59,312 bases of DNA from JAKAGZ01 sp964412105 (GCA_964412105.1 CAYPNM010000018.1:1-59312), one strand, 5' to 3'; shown: positions 1 through 8,966, numbered from the stretch's first letter. Translations and numbers: made by a program. The notes: generated from the sequence alone by a model not told the origin.

Positions 1-903
1 GATTCCGATTTGATTTTTATTTGTCTCCCGGCGGATGAATCATTGAAGGTTTTTGAGACGCTGCTCCCTGAATTATCAGGCAAAAATATAATTTCTGATG
101 TGTGCGGTGTTAAGTCGATTTTTGAGGAAAAAAGAAATGAAATTAAGACCGAAGCGCATTACATCGGCGGACACCCGATGGCAGGAAAGGAAACGGGAGG
201 CTATGAAAATTCCGATCCGCTGCTCTTTAAGAATACTGTTTATCTTATTTCATCATTTGCTGAAAACTGCAGCAGAATAAATGATTTTAAAAAGATAATA
301 GAACTGCTTGGAGCAAAACCTAGATTTATTCATCCCGAACTTCACGACAAAGTTGTGGCACATATAAGTCATCTGCCGCAGCTACTGGCTGTTGCACTAA
401 TTCATTCGGTGGGAGACAACAAAGAGAAGATTGACTTTCTTGATTATGCTGCAGGCGGCTTCAGGGATTTAACCAGGATAGCATCTAGTCCTTTCACAAG
501 CTGGGCATCAATCTTAAAGCTTAATCGGGAGGAAATAATTGATGCGATAGAAACTCTTTATATCAATTTACACGAAATTGAAGGTAATCTTGCAACCGGC
601 GACATTGAAAATATAGGAAAATTATTCAGCGAAGCCAGAATAAAAAGAGATAAAATATCAAAAGATCCAAAGGGTTTTCTGAATCCTTTGCACGATATTT
701 ACCTTGAGCTTGAAGATAAGCCGGGAACTCTTAGAAAAGTCGTAAATCTGATTTACGATAATTCAATTAATCTGAAAGACATTGAACTTCAAAAATTTAT
801 AGATAAGTACGGCGGAGTTTTCAAGTTATCCTTTGAAACAAAACACGACGCTAAAAAGATTAAAACTTTACTTACCCAAGCCGGCTATAAGTTAAAGAAC
901 TAG
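1..903 (+). CDS. tyrA: Prephenate dehydrogenase with C-terminal ACT domain (5' end outside window)
   Basis: Oxidative decarboxylation of prephenate to 4-hydroxyphenylpyruvate in tyrosine synthesis, cytoplasmic. The reading frame is open to base 1 (reads DSDLIFICLPADES), so the N-terminal Rossmann glycine motif lies upstream and the gene is partial. Visible family marks are GGHPMAGKETGG, with the active-site His of the HPMAG motif, and HISHLPQLLAVAL in the helical dimerisation domain. The last 70 or so residues, from HDIYLELEDKPGTL, form an ACT domain, which in this family usually means feedback control by tyrosine. It converges on the CDF exporter gene with six bases between the stops. aroE and two class I aminotransferases elsewhere in the window fit the same aromatic pathway. 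The TTG at 10 is not a credible start because it falls inside the Rossmann fold. Confidence 0.93.
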   Translation, partial: DSDLIFICLPADESLKVFETLLPELSGKNIISDVCGVKSIFEEKRNEIKTEAHYIGGHPMAGKETGGYENSDPLLFKNTVYLISSFAENCSRINDFKKIIELLGAKPRFIHPELHDKVVAHISHLPQLLAVALIHSVGDNKEKIDFLDYAAGGFRDLTRIASSPFTSWASILKLNREEIIDAIETLYINLHEIEGNLATGDIENIGKLFSEARIKRDKISKDPKGFLNPLHDIYLELEDKPGTLRKVVNLIYDNSINLKDIELQKFIDKYGGVFKLSFETKHDAKKIKTLLTQAGYKLKN

Positions 904-909
904 CGAAAT

Positions 910-1812
910 TCATTTTTTTATTTTAATAACTTCTTTTTGTTCTTCCTTCAAATCGGCTTCAAGCTGAAAAGTTGGATGTTCTATTCCGAACTTCTTCATT
1001 AGTCCTTTCTCGAGTCTATCTACAATCAGGTAACCCTTACTTATCAATTGGTCTTCCAGCACAATGTGAGCTGATAGTGCATAAAAATTGGAAGATAACG
1101 ACCAGATATGAAGATGATGCACTCCTTTTACTTCAGGTTGTGATGCAATAAATCTTTGAACTTCTTCCGGATCAATTTCTTTTGGCGTCCCTTCACTAAG
1201 GATATTAACTGTTTCCAGAATTATATCCCACGCGCTTTTAATTATAAATAAACCAATAATGATTGAGAAAATCGGGTCAAGGATGTACCAGTTATAAAAG
1301 TAAATTAAAATTCCGGCTATTACTACAAATAGTGAATTCATTGCATCATAAAACAAATGCAGATACGCACTTTTTGCGTTTAAGTCTTCCTTGGAATTCT
1401 TGTGAAGTAAATAAGTCGATAATGCATTAGCAATAAAACTAATGCTTGCAACTATTATTAACCATTTACCAAGCACTTTTTCGGGCGTAAATAATCTTCC
1501 GAAAGCTTCGTAGATAATGTAAAAGCCAATTATCAACAAAGTTGATGAATTAATGAAAGCAACAATAATTTCTGCCCTGATATAGCCATAAGATTTCTTT
1601 GAGTTTGCTTTCCAGAATTTCATCTTAGCAGCAACGAGACTTAGCAGCAGAGAGATTAAATCACCGAAATTATGAAGAGCGTCGGATATAAGGGCGAGGC
1701 TGTTACTGATTATTCCGGCAAATAATTCTCCTGCTACAATAATTGCATTAAGAATTATTGAAATAATCAGGTTTCTTTCGGTTGTTCCTCTATAATTATG
1801 GTTGTGATTCAT
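910..1812 (-). CDS. Cation diffusion facilitator (CzcD/ZitB-type zinc exporter)
   Basis: Inner-membrane metal/proton antiporter of the CDF family. About six hydrophobic segments are visible, followed by a cytoplasmic ferredoxin-like domain (GVHHLHIWSLSSNFYALSAH). The two metal-site signatures are HNFGD in TM2 and HLFYD in TM5. HxxxD in both is the pattern of Zn/Co exporters, whereas Fe/Mn members have DxxxD. The N-terminus MNHNHNY is a short His-rich tail of a kind common in zinc CDFs. I place the start at the ATG at 1812. A TTG at 1830 preceded by AGGA is also possible and would add six residues. Exact metal specificity is inferred from the motifs only. Confidence 0.9.
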   Translation of the reverse strand: MNHNHNYRGTTERNLIISIILNAIIVAGELFAGIISNSLALISDALHNFGDLISLLLSLVAAKMKFWKANSKKSYGYIRAEIIVAFINSSTLLIIGFYIIYEAFGRLFTPEKVLGKWLIIVASISFIANALSTYLLHKNSKEDLNAKSAYLHLFYDAMNSLFVVIAGILIYFYNWYILDPIFSIIIGLFIIKSAWDIILETVNILSEGTPKEIDPEEVQRFIASQPEVKGVHHLHIWSLSSNFYALSAHIVLEDQLISKGYLIVDRLEKGLMKKFGIEHPTFQLEADLKEEQKEVIKIKK

Positions 1813-1989
1813 GGATTGAAGTTGTCTCAATAATCCTAAAAGAAATAAAATGAATTTATCAAAAGATAGGTATTATGATATAAAATATTCAATATTACTG
1901 CCATTTTAAGTTTTTCTTATCGCTAAATAATAATAGTTTTGTAGTTTAATTACAGTAAAAAAGCTTGTTCTGTTATCCAAAGATATTAA

Positions 1990-3291
1990 ATGAATTTTAG
2001 AAATATCAGTTTAGCATTAATATTGACAACGGTTTTGTTGCTTCAAAATACTTTACCAGCTCAACAAGACACGTTTAAAAGAACTTATTATCCAAGCGGA
2101 GTTCTAATGACGCTTGGGCAATATTCAAACGGGAAACTTAATGGATATTACTTTGAATATTATCCTACAGGTAAGATCTGGAAGAAATGGCATTACCAGG
2201 ATGGGAAAGAAAACGGAAAGTCCTTGTGGTATTTTCCTGATGGAAAACTTAGTATTGAATGGAATTATGAAAATGGTTTGAAGGAAGGTATTTCAAAATG
2301 GTATTATGAAACAGGGGAACTCTGGGCTGAGCAGAATTATGTGCATGGACTGTTGCAGGACACTACTAAAACTTACTACAAGACCGGAGAACTAGAAGGC
2401 AAATGGAATTATGTTAATGGTGAACTTGAAGGAACTTCATACACTTATTTTAAATCAGGAAATGTGGAAGTTGAAAAGAATTATAAGGACGGAAAGCTAA
2501 ACGGACCAACAACAGTTTATCACGATAATAAAGTTGTTGCTTTGACTGCAAATTTTAAAGACGACAAAATATCGGGTGAAGTTAAAATATATGATATGAT
2601 GGGCAATGAGCGTGTAAAGGATACCTATAGTAACGGGGAATTGCTCGATAGAATTAAATATGATCTAAAAGGGAAGACCGAATCACAGGAACAAACTATC
2701 CACGATTACTACCCAGAAGGGACTCTAAAAGATGAGATTCATTATAAAGATGGAAAAAGGGAAGGCATTTCTTATACTTATTATTCAAGCGGTTACCTGA
2801 AATCAGAATTGCATTATAAAAATGATTTGCTTGAAGGTCGAAGTTATTATTACCATGAGAACGGGATTCTGAAAAGCTCGGTTGATTATCTGCATGGAGT
2901 TCAAAAAGGCATTACAAGAAATTATTATCCATCGGGCAAACTCGAATCCGAAATTAATTATTTGTATAATAAGAAAAATGGAATCGCCATTGATTATTAT
3001 GAAAGCGGAGAACTGAAAGCATCCTACAATTACAAGGATGATGTTATAGATGGGGAATATAAGTCGTATTATGACAATGGATTGCTGGAATCAACAGCAA
3101 ATTATGAAAACGGTAAATTGAATGGTAAGAAAACCTACTATTATAAATATGGCGGAATTAAAAAAGAGGAAATTTATTATAAGGGAAAGCTTGACGGAAT
3201 TGTTAAGGTATACTCCCAGACCGGAAAACTTCAAAAAGAAGAGACTTATGTATATGGAACATATATCAGAACTAAAGTTTACAGCAAATAA
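1990..3291 (+). CDS. Secreted MORN-repeat (YwqK-like) protein
   Basis: A 433-residue protein with an N-terminal signal peptide (about residues 1-25, ending near LPAQQ), followed almost entirely by about 17 tandem repeats of 23-24 residues. The repeat consensus is YYpsGkLksexnYkdGkleG. This is the MORN_2/YwqK repeat type, which forms a long beta-hairpin solenoid. Repeats 7-9 are the most degenerate; the block after HDYYPEG is regular again. There is no catalytic domain. Small relatives of this family are often labelled 'toxin-antitoxin YwqK antitoxin', but here no toxin gene is adjacent and the protein appears exported, so that label should not be transferred. An outer-surface or periplasmic scaffold role is inference. 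It stands alone between a divergent CDF gene and aguB. Confidence 0.85.
   Translation: MNFRNISLALILTTVLLLQNTLPAQQDTFKRTYYPSGVLMTLGQYSNGKLNGYYFEYYPTGKIWKKWHYQDGKENGKSLWYFPDGKLSIEWNYENGLKEGISKWYYETGELWAEQNYVHGLLQDTTKTYYKTGELEGKWNYVNGELEGTSYTYFKSGNVEVEKNYKDGKLNGPTTVYHDNKVVALTANFKDDKISGEVKIYDMMGNERVKDTYSNGELLDRIKYDLKGKTESQEQTIHDYYPEGTLKDEIHYKDGKREGISYTYYSSGYLKSELHYKNDLLEGRSYYYHENGILKSSVDYLHGVQKGITRNYYPSGKLESEINYLYNKKNGIAIDYYESGELKASYNYKDDVIDGEYKSYYDNGLLESTANYENGKLNGKKTYYYKYGGIKKEEIYYKGKLDGIVKVYSQTGKLQKEETYVYGTYIRTKVYSK
2077..3267 (+). repeat. About 17 tandem MORN_2-type protein repeats (~70 bp units)
   Basis: Successive units of about 69-72 bases encode YYxxGxLxxxxxYxxGxxxG. The units are diverged at the DNA level, so they are ancient protein repeats rather than a recent satellite. 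A degenerate unit near 2650-2700 divides the array into two blocks. Confidence 0.8.
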
Positions 3292-3366
3292 TTCCATTTG
3301 ATTTGTTAATCAGTTTAAGAAAAAAATAAGGAATTGTTTATCTTTGGTTAATAAAATAAAAGTACT

Positions 3367-4260
3367 ATGAAAACAAAAAATGGTTTTACTGCAGGTTTAC
3401 TGCAGCTCGGGTTTAGTGCAGATGTAGATGATAATCTTAAAAAAGCAGTTTCCTGGGTTGATAAAGCAGCAAAGAAAGGTGCGCAAGTTATATGTCTGCC
3501 GGAACTATTTCGCTCACAGTATTTCTGTCAGGAAGAAGATGTATCAGTTTTTGAACTGGCTGAAACAATTCCCGGTCCTTCGACAGAAGCTATGAAGAAG
3601 GCTGCAAGAAAGAATAAGGTAGTGATAATAGTTCCAATTTTTGAAAAACGGGCGCCCGGCCTTTTTCATAATACTGCAGTGATTATTAATTCGGACGGAA
3701 AGATTGCAGGAATTTACAGAAAAATGCATATACCTGATGATCCGGCTTTTTATGAAAAATTTTATTTCACTCCCGGCGATCTAGGATTTAAATCATTTGA
3801 AACAAAATATGGAAATATCGGCACCCTTATCTGCTGGGATCAATGGTATCCTGAAGGGGCAAGACTAACAGCTCTTCAAGGGGCAAGTATTTTATTTTAT
3901 CCTACTGCAATCGGCTGGCATCCACATGAAAAAGAAAAATACGGCAAAGCCCAGTTTGAATCCTGGCAAACTGTTCAGCGCGGACATGCGATTGCAAACG
4001 GAGTTTATGTGGCCGCTGTTAACAGAATAGGTCATGAGATCACCGTTCCGGGAACTCCCGGTCTCGAATTCTGGGGTTCATCTTTTATTTGTGATCCTCA
4101 GGGTGTAGTTTTGGCGGAAGGATCAGTGGACAAGGAAGAAGTTGTATTAGCAAAAATTGATCTCGATCAACTTGAAGATATTAGAAGGAACTGGCCTTTC
4201 CTGAGAGACAGAAGAATTGATGCGTATGGAGGTATACAGAAGAGATTTATTGACGAGTAA
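3367..4260 (+). CDS. aguB: N-carbamoylputrescine amidohydrolase
   Basis: Nitrilase-superfamily enzyme that hydrolyses N-carbamoylputrescine to putrescine, CO2 and ammonia, the second step of the agmatine route. The Glu-Lys-Cys triad is visible: E46 in CLPELFRSQYF, K119 in YRKMHIPDDP and C156 in LICWDQWYPEG. The 297-residue length and HEKEKYGKAQFESWQTVQRG match AguB well. aguA lies about 450 bases downstream on the same strand, which confirms the pathway; the two are separated only by the four-helix-bundle gene. ATG start at 3367; no strong Shine-Dalgarno sequence is visible. Confidence 0.95.
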   Translation: MKTKNGFTAGLLQLGFSADVDDNLKKAVSWVDKAAKKGAQVICLPELFRSQYFCQEEDVSVFELAETIPGPSTEAMKKAARKNKVVIIVPIFEKRAPGLFHNTAVIINSDGKIAGIYRKMHIPDDPAFYEKFYFTPGDLGFKSFETKYGNIGTLICWDQWYPEGARLTALQGASILFYPTAIGWHPHEKEKYGKAQFESWQTVQRGHAIANGVYVAAVNRIGHEITVPGTPGLEFWGSSFICDPQGVVLAEGSVDKEEVVLAKIDLDQLEDIRRNWPFLRDRRIDAYGGIQKRFIDE

Positions 4261-4345
4261 TAATTAAAAATTCAAAATTCAAAAGTCAAAATTCAAAAGA
4301 AAGTTAAAAGTTAAAAGGCAAAAGTTAAAAAGTTAGAAAGGGGAA
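4261..4345 (+). repeat. AT-rich direct-repeat tract before the four-helix-bundle gene
   Basis: The 85 bases between the aguB stop and the next ATG are built from reiterated short words, first ATTCAAAA/GTCAAAATT and then GTTAAAA. Almost no other sequence is present. Similar words recur at 45934-45954 and 55803-55812 in other intergenic spaces. Such tracts are, as I recall, common beside four-helix-bundle genes in Bacteroidota. Confidence 0.6.
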
Positions 4346-4690
4346 ATGAAGGAAATAAAAGAACGATGCTTTGAATTTTCGTTGAGCATAATTAAATATA
4401 TCCAAAGTATAGAGATTAAGAGATTATATTATTCTGTTTTCGATCAATTATTAAGGTCTTCTACATCAATAGGCGCAAATGTTATTGAGGGGAAATCTGC
4501 ACATTCGAAAAAAGATTTTATAAAGTTTTATGAAATTGCTTTAAAATCAGCAAATGAAACCAAGTATTGGCTAATGCTGGTCGAGAAAGGATTAATGATT
4601 AATGAAGAAGCAGCAAAAAAATTGTATACTGAAGCGGATGAAATCTCTAAAATATTAGCTACCATTATTATTAAAACAAAATCTAACTAG
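4346..4690 (+). CDS. Four-helix-bundle protein (23S rRNA intervening-sequence protein family)
   Basis: A 114-residue all-helical protein. Recognisable family features are the start KEIKERCFEFSLSIIKYI, the central QLLRSSTSIGANVIEGKSA, FIKFYEIALKSANETKYWL, and a final helix. The family was named from proteins encoded in 23S rRNA intervening sequences, but most members, like this one, are free-standing; the molecular function is unknown. It interrupts an otherwise contiguous aguB-aguA pair and follows a reiterated AT-rich tract, which suggests insertion. The start ATG at 4346 is preceded by AAAGGGG. Confidence 0.9.
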   Translation: MKEIKERCFEFSLSIIKYIQSIEIKRLYYSVFDQLLRSSTSIGANVIEGKSAHSKKDFIKFYEIALKSANETKYWLMLVEKGLMINEEAAKKLYTEADEISKILATIIIKTKSN

Positions 4691-4710
4691 TAAAACGTTT
4701 AATTTTTAAG

Positions 4711-5775
4711 ATGGTTGAAAAATTTCCTAATGAACTCGGTTATAGAATTCCTGCTGAATGGGAAAAACATGAAGCAACGTGGTTGGCCTGGCCGCATAAT
4801 AAAGAAGACTGGCCGGGAAAGATTGCCCCGATTTATTGGGTTTATGGAGAGATAGCAAAAAAGATTTCTGAAGGCGAGAATGTTCATATTATTGTTGAGT
4901 CAAAAGAGCATCAGCAAAAAGCGATGAAAGTTCTGAATGAAATTGGTGCGGATTTAAATAATATTAAATTTTTTGTTTTAAAGACTGATCGCGGTTGGAT
5001 GAGAGATTCCGGTCCTGCTTTTCTAAAAAGAGATTCAGGAGAAATATCGCTTGTAAATTTCAAATTCAATGGCTGGGCTAAATATAGTAATTATAAGAAA
5101 GATGAAAAGCTTCCTGCCTTTATTTCAAAGAAATTCAATTTACAGAGATTTATTCCGTTTCATAGCGGCAGGCAGGTTTGCCTTGAAGGAGGCAGCATTG
5201 ACATAAACGGGAAAGGTACACTTATTACAACGGAAGAATGCCTTATGGATGCTGAGATACAGGTAAGAAATCCCGGTTTTACCAAGAAAGACTATGAAGA
5301 TGTATTTAGGAAATATATCGGAATAACGAACGTATTGTGGTTGGGAGCGGGAATTGCAGGAGATGATACCCATGGACATGTTGATGATCTTTGCAGATTT
5401 GTAAATGAAGATACAGTTGTGCTTGTGCAGGAAAAAAATACATCCGATAGCAATTACAAAGCATTGAAGGAGAATTATGAAAGAGCAGAAAGCATGCTAC
5501 TTGAAAACGGATCAAAGCTAAACATTATTTATCTGCCAATGCCCGATGCGGTTATTTTTAGAGGAGAGAGGCTACCTGCCAGCTATGCAAATTTTTATAT
5601 TTCCAATAAGTACGTTCTTGTTCCGACGTTTAATGATCCCAAGGACAGAATTGCTCTTGGAATTCTTTCGGAATTATTTAAGGATAGAATTGTAGCGGGA
5701 ATTCATTCGGGAGATCTCATATGGGGGCTTGGCACAATTCACTGCCTCACTCACGAACAGCCTTTGCAAGGATAA
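4711..5775 (+). CDS. aguA: Agmatine deiminase
   Basis: Converts agmatine to N-carbamoylputrescine, the first committed step of arginine-derived putrescine synthesis, and feeds AguB. Family marks: RIPAEWEKHEATWLAWPHN at the N-terminus; DRGWMRDSGPAFL; the Glu in LEGGSIDINGKGT; the His/Asp of AGDDTHGHVDDLCRF; and the nucleophilic Cys in GLGTIHCLTHEQP at the C-terminus. At 354 residues it is complete for the peptidylarginine-deiminase superfamily branch. Its order after aguB and the inserted four-helix-bundle gene are noted separately. ATG start at 4711 with little visible ribosome-binding sequence. Confidence 0.95.
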   Translation: MVEKFPNELGYRIPAEWEKHEATWLAWPHNKEDWPGKIAPIYWVYGEIAKKISEGENVHIIVESKEHQQKAMKVLNEIGADLNNIKFFVLKTDRGWMRDSGPAFLKRDSGEISLVNFKFNGWAKYSNYKKDEKLPAFISKKFNLQRFIPFHSGRQVCLEGGSIDINGKGTLITTEECLMDAEIQVRNPGFTKKDYEDVFRKYIGITNVLWLGAGIAGDDTHGHVDDLCRFVNEDTVVLVQEKNTSDSNYKALKENYERAESMLLENGSKLNIIYLPMPDAVIFRGERLPASYANFYISNKYVLVPTFNDPKDRIALGILSELFKDRIVAGIHSGDLIWGLGTIHCLTHEQPLQG

Positions 5776-6000
5776 ATGAAGCTTAATTTCTTCCCTATTT
5801 GGCTAATTAGCTCGAAATTTTTGAAAATTATATCTATTTTGAATTTTATATTTTAGTCTTTTGTTTTCAATTGAGGATTTTAGAAATAATACTTGTAATT
5901 TAGTTAGTCTAATTATTGTAATTTGCATTTATCTTGTCTAAAGATAATTCCAAAATTTTAATGTGAAAAACAGCTCAGAATTTACAGAGGAGTAATTATT
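5776..6000. other. Intergenic region upstream of the pnt operon
   Basis: 225 AT-rich bases with no credible coding frame and no strong terminator-like hairpin. It must carry the pnt promoter. A ten-base palindrome (GCTAATTAGC) sits near 5810. The only clear element is the Shine-Dalgarno at the right edge. Confidence 0.5.
5986..5992 (+). promoter_or_regulatory. Shine-Dalgarno that fixes the TTG start of pntAA
   Basis: AGAGGAG lies eight bases before TTG at 6001. It supports a TTG start, since there is no in-frame ATG at this position and the encoded N-terminus (IIAVPKEVIPGENRVA) is exactly that of the family. Confidence 0.75.
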
Positions 6001-7146
6001 TTGATTATTGCAGTTCCTAAAGAGGTAATTCCGGGAGAAAACAGAGTAGCTACGGTACCTGATGTGGTGCCAAAATTAATAAAAGCCGGCTTTGAAATTC
6101 ATATCGAAAAAAATGCCGGGCTAAATGCCGGATTTACTGATGAAAAATACAAATCAGCAGGGGCAAAGATAGTTGATGACCTGAAGGAGCTATATCAATC
6201 AGCAGACATTGTTTTCAAGGTTCAGAGGCCAATCAATCATCCTGATCAAAAGAAACATGAACTTGATCTAATGAAAGCGGGAACACTGCTAGTAACTTTT
6301 CTCTATCCGCTAAATTATCCTGATATTGCCGTAGAATGTGCTGAAAGAGGAATTAATGTGATCTCAATGGATATGATTCCAAGAACAACTCTTGCGCAGA
6401 AAATGGATGCATTAAGTTCACAGGCAAATATAGCAGGATATAAAAGTGTGGTTATGTGTGCTAATATGCTGAAAAAAATATTCCCGCTGATGATGACAGC
6501 AGCCGGGACAATTTCGCCGGCAAGGGTTGTAATTATGGGTGCCGGTGTAGCCGGACTTCAGGCTCTGGGTACAGCTAAACGATTAGGTGCAGTTGTGGAG
6601 GTTTCAGATATACGTCCTGAAGTAAAGGAAGAAGTTCAATCGCTGGGTGGAAAATATATCGAGGTAGAAACAGATGAAAGTATGCAGGATGAAGGAGGTT
6701 ATGCAAAAGAAGCATCGGAGGAATTTCTTAAAAAGCAAAAAGACCTGGTATTTAAACACATAACAGAGGCTGATATTGTAATAACAACTGCACTTGTTCC
6801 CGGTAAAAAAGCCCCAGTTCTGGTAACTGAAGATATGGTAAAAAATATGCGTCCGGGGAGTGTTGTGCTTGATATGGCGGTTGAGTTTGGTGGGAATTGT
6901 GAAATTAGTGAAAAAGGTAAGACCATAAATAAATACGGGGTTACCATTATTGGTGAGCCGAACCTGCCAAGTCTCGTTCCTAATCATTCAAGTGAAATGT
7001 ATTCCAAGAATCTTCTGAGTTTGATTACACATATTGGTAAAGAAGGTAAAGTAGAATTGAAACTGGAAGACGAGATTGTGAAAGGCAGTCTTATCACCTT
7101 TAATAAAGAGGTTATTAATACTCGTGTTAAAGAATTACTAAAGTAG
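6001..7146 (+). CDS. pntAA: NAD(P) transhydrogenase subunit alpha, part 1 (NAD-binding dI)
   Basis: Hydrophilic NAD(H)-binding domain of the proton-translocating transhydrogenase, which makes NADPH from NADH at the expense of the proton gradient. It shares its fold with alanine dehydrogenase: AVPKEVIPGENRVATVPD at the N-terminus, the dinucleotide-binding GAGVAGLQALGTAKRLGA, and the RQD-loop-region QKMDALSSQANIAGYKSV. It is 381 residues with no membrane segments, as in the split alpha subunits of Rhodospirillum-type enzymes. It starts at TTG (6001). pntAB and pntB follow on the same strand, forming one operon. Confidence 0.95.
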   Translation: MIIAVPKEVIPGENRVATVPDVVPKLIKAGFEIHIEKNAGLNAGFTDEKYKSAGAKIVDDLKELYQSADIVFKVQRPINHPDQKKHELDLMKAGTLLVTFLYPLNYPDIAVECAERGINVISMDMIPRTTLAQKMDALSSQANIAGYKSVVMCANMLKKIFPLMMTAAGTISPARVVIMGAGVAGLQALGTAKRLGAVVEVSDIRPEVKEEVQSLGGKYIEVETDESMQDEGGYAKEASEEFLKKQKDLVFKHITEADIVITTALVPGKKAPVLVTEDMVKNMRPGSVVLDMAVEFGGNCEISEKGKTINKYGVTIIGEPNLPSLVPNHSSEMYSKNLLSLITHIGKEGKVELKLEDEIVKGSLITFNKEVINTRVKELLK

Positions 7147-7210
7147 CTTGTCTGGTTTTGAGTATTTTAAAGAATTTGTCCTGGTTATTTAAAAGAAGGA
7201 AAACACTTTT

Positions 7211-7498
7211 ATGGAGAATTTAACTTTTTTAATGCACATATATGTTTTTGTGCTGGCCATTTTTGTCGGATTTGAATTAATTACAAAGGTGCCCCCCACT
7301 TTGCATACTCCGCTTATGTCCGGTTCAAATGCAATTTCAGGGATTACTATTGTTGGTGCTTTGCTTAGTGCGGGCATGAAGGAATTCACCATCAGCACAA
7401 TTCTCGGTATGATTGCTGTCATATTTGCTATGATAAATGTTGTCGGTGGATTTCTTGTTACCGACAGAATGCTAAAAATGTTTAAGAAGAAAAAGTGA
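7211..7498 (+). CDS. pntAB: NAD(P) transhydrogenase subunit alpha, part 2 (membrane dII)
   Basis: A 95-residue membrane subunit with three to four hydrophobic helices (HIYVFVLAIFVGFELITKV, SGITIVGALLSA, ILGMIAVIFAMINVVGGFLV). The conserved PPTLHTPLMSGSNAISGI loop is typical of the transhydrogenase proton channel. It sits between pntAA and pntB, with AAGGA before its ATG, and ends nine bases before pntB. Together with PntAA and PntB it forms the (alpha1-alpha2-beta)2 complex in the inner membrane. Confidence 0.95.
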   Translation: MENLTFLMHIYVFVLAIFVGFELITKVPPTLHTPLMSGSNAISGITIVGALLSAGMKEFTISTILGMIAVIFAMINVVGGFLVTDRMLKMFKKKK

Positions 7499-7507
7499 GG
7501 ATAAATA

Positions 7508-8920
7508 ATGAGAGTAGTAATTGAAGTAACGTATCTAATATCCTCAGTCTTTTTTATTTTTGGAATTAAATATCTCGGATCACCCAAAACAGCACGGAAG
7601 GGGAATCTATATGCCGCAATAGGCATGTTCCTTGCTATAGTAATTACTCTGTTCGATCAGCACGTACTTACCTTTGAGTGGATTATTGCAGGAGTTATAA
7701 TCGGCTCAACAATCGGGACTATACTTGCAATAAAAGTACCAATGACGGGAATGCCGCAAATGGTGGGAATGTTAAACGGATTTGGGGGAGGTGCTTCCAC
7801 ACTTGTAGCACTTGCGGAATATTATAAGCTAAATCCTAACTATCCAATTGATAAAGGATTAATATTTAATCTTCCTATTAATCAGGGAATTGCAATCATA
7901 TTAAGCTTATTAATAGGCGGTGTTACTTTCACGGGTTCAATGATAGCATTTGGCAAGCTTCAGGGGCTGGTTACAGGCAAAGTAGTCAAGTATCCGTTAC
8001 AGCATCCAATAAATCTAATTCTGCTTTTAGCCGTTCTTGGGACCGGTGCATATATTGTAATTAATCCAGGTTCAATAATGCTGGTTTTAATAATCACTTT
8101 AGTATCACTGGTATTAGGTGTATTGCTCGTTCTCCCAATCGGGGGAGCTGATATGCCCGTGGCTATTTCATTATTAAATTCATATTCGGGTATAGCAGGA
8201 GCTACTACTGGATTTGTACTTGGCAATAATGAATTAATAATTGCCGGAGCTCTGGTAGGTGCATCTGGAATAATTCTTACGTTAATTATGTGCAGGGCAA
8301 TGAACAGATCATTGATGAACGTGCTGCTGGGTGGATGGGCGTCGGCAGGCAGTGCCGGACCGGCTACGGGAACAACATCACCCAAAGGGGATGTAAAGTC
8401 TATTGATTCTGAAGAACTTGCTATGCTTCTTGATGCGGTTAGCAGTGTAATTATTGTTCCAGGTTACGGGATGGCAGTAGCACAGGCCCAGCATGCAGTG
8501 CGCGATTTAATGAATGTACTTGAAAAAAAAGGAGCAAACGTAAGGTTTGCAATTCACCCAGTTGCGGGAAGAATGCCGGGACATATGAATGTTCTGCTGG
8601 CAGAAGCCCAAGTTCCATACGATAAGCTTTTTGCAATGGAAGATATTAATGATGATTTTTCAAACACAGACTTAGTGATAGTAATAGGTGCAAACGATGT
8701 TGTTAATCCCGCTGCACGTCACGATCAATCAAGTCCGATTTACGGAATGCCAATTCTTAATGTAGATTATGCAAAGACGGTAATAATCAATAAGCGTTCT
8801 CTCAACGTAGGATATGCAGGAATTGATAATGAACTATTCTTTTACCCAAATGCGCTAATGTACTTTGGCGATGCAAAGGAAGCAATTAGCAAATTGACAA
8901 ACGAGATTAAAAATCTTTAA
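7508..8920 (+). CDS. pntB: NAD(P) transhydrogenase subunit beta
   Basis: A 470-residue subunit with an N-terminal half of many membrane helices and a C-terminal NADP(H)-binding domain (dIII). Marks include MTGMPQMVGMLNGFGGGAS in the membrane part and, in dIII, IIVPGYGMAVAQAQHAV, HPVAGRMPGHMNVLLAEA and VIVIGANDVVNPAA. These are diagnostic of PntB. ATG at 7508 follows GAGGAT. Last gene of the pnt operon, followed by a hairpin. Confidence 0.96.
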   Translation: MRVVIEVTYLISSVFFIFGIKYLGSPKTARKGNLYAAIGMFLAIVITLFDQHVLTFEWIIAGVIIGSTIGTILAIKVPMTGMPQMVGMLNGFGGGASTLVALAEYYKLNPNYPIDKGLIFNLPINQGIAIILSLLIGGVTFTGSMIAFGKLQGLVTGKVVKYPLQHPINLILLLAVLGTGAYIVINPGSIMLVLIITLVSLVLGVLLVLPIGGADMPVAISLLNSYSGIAGATTGFVLGNNELIIAGALVGASGIILTLIMCRAMNRSLMNVLLGGWASAGSAGPATGTTSPKGDVKSIDSEELAMLLDAVSSVIIVPGYGMAVAQAQHAVRDLMNVLEKKGANVRFAIHPVAGRMPGHMNVLLAEAQVPYDKLFAMEDINDDFSNTDLVIVIGANDVVNPAARHDQSSPIYGMPILNVDYAKTVIINKRSLNVGYAGIDNELFFYPNALMYFGDAKEAISKLTNEIKNL

Positions 8921-8928
8921 TATTTTGG

Positions 8929-8966
8929 CCTTCGGGCTATTATCGCAATATAGTTTAGCCCGAAGG
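8929..8966 (+). terminator. Hairpin after pntB (probable terminator)
   Basis: CCTTCGGGCTA (8929-8939) and its exact complement TAGCCCGAAGG (8956-8966) form an 11-bp stem with a 16-base loop, nine bases after the pntB stop. The downstream side is only moderately T-rich, so it may be an imperfect terminator or an mRNA-end stabiliser. Confidence 0.5.

Noticed and set aside
1990..3291. Toxin-antitoxin antitoxin (YwqK) label
   Set aside because: Signal peptide, great length and absence of any adjacent toxin argue against it.
7189..7626. Long antisense frame across pntAB/pntB
   Set aside because: Shadow of conserved membrane genes; no start signal and no family resemblance.
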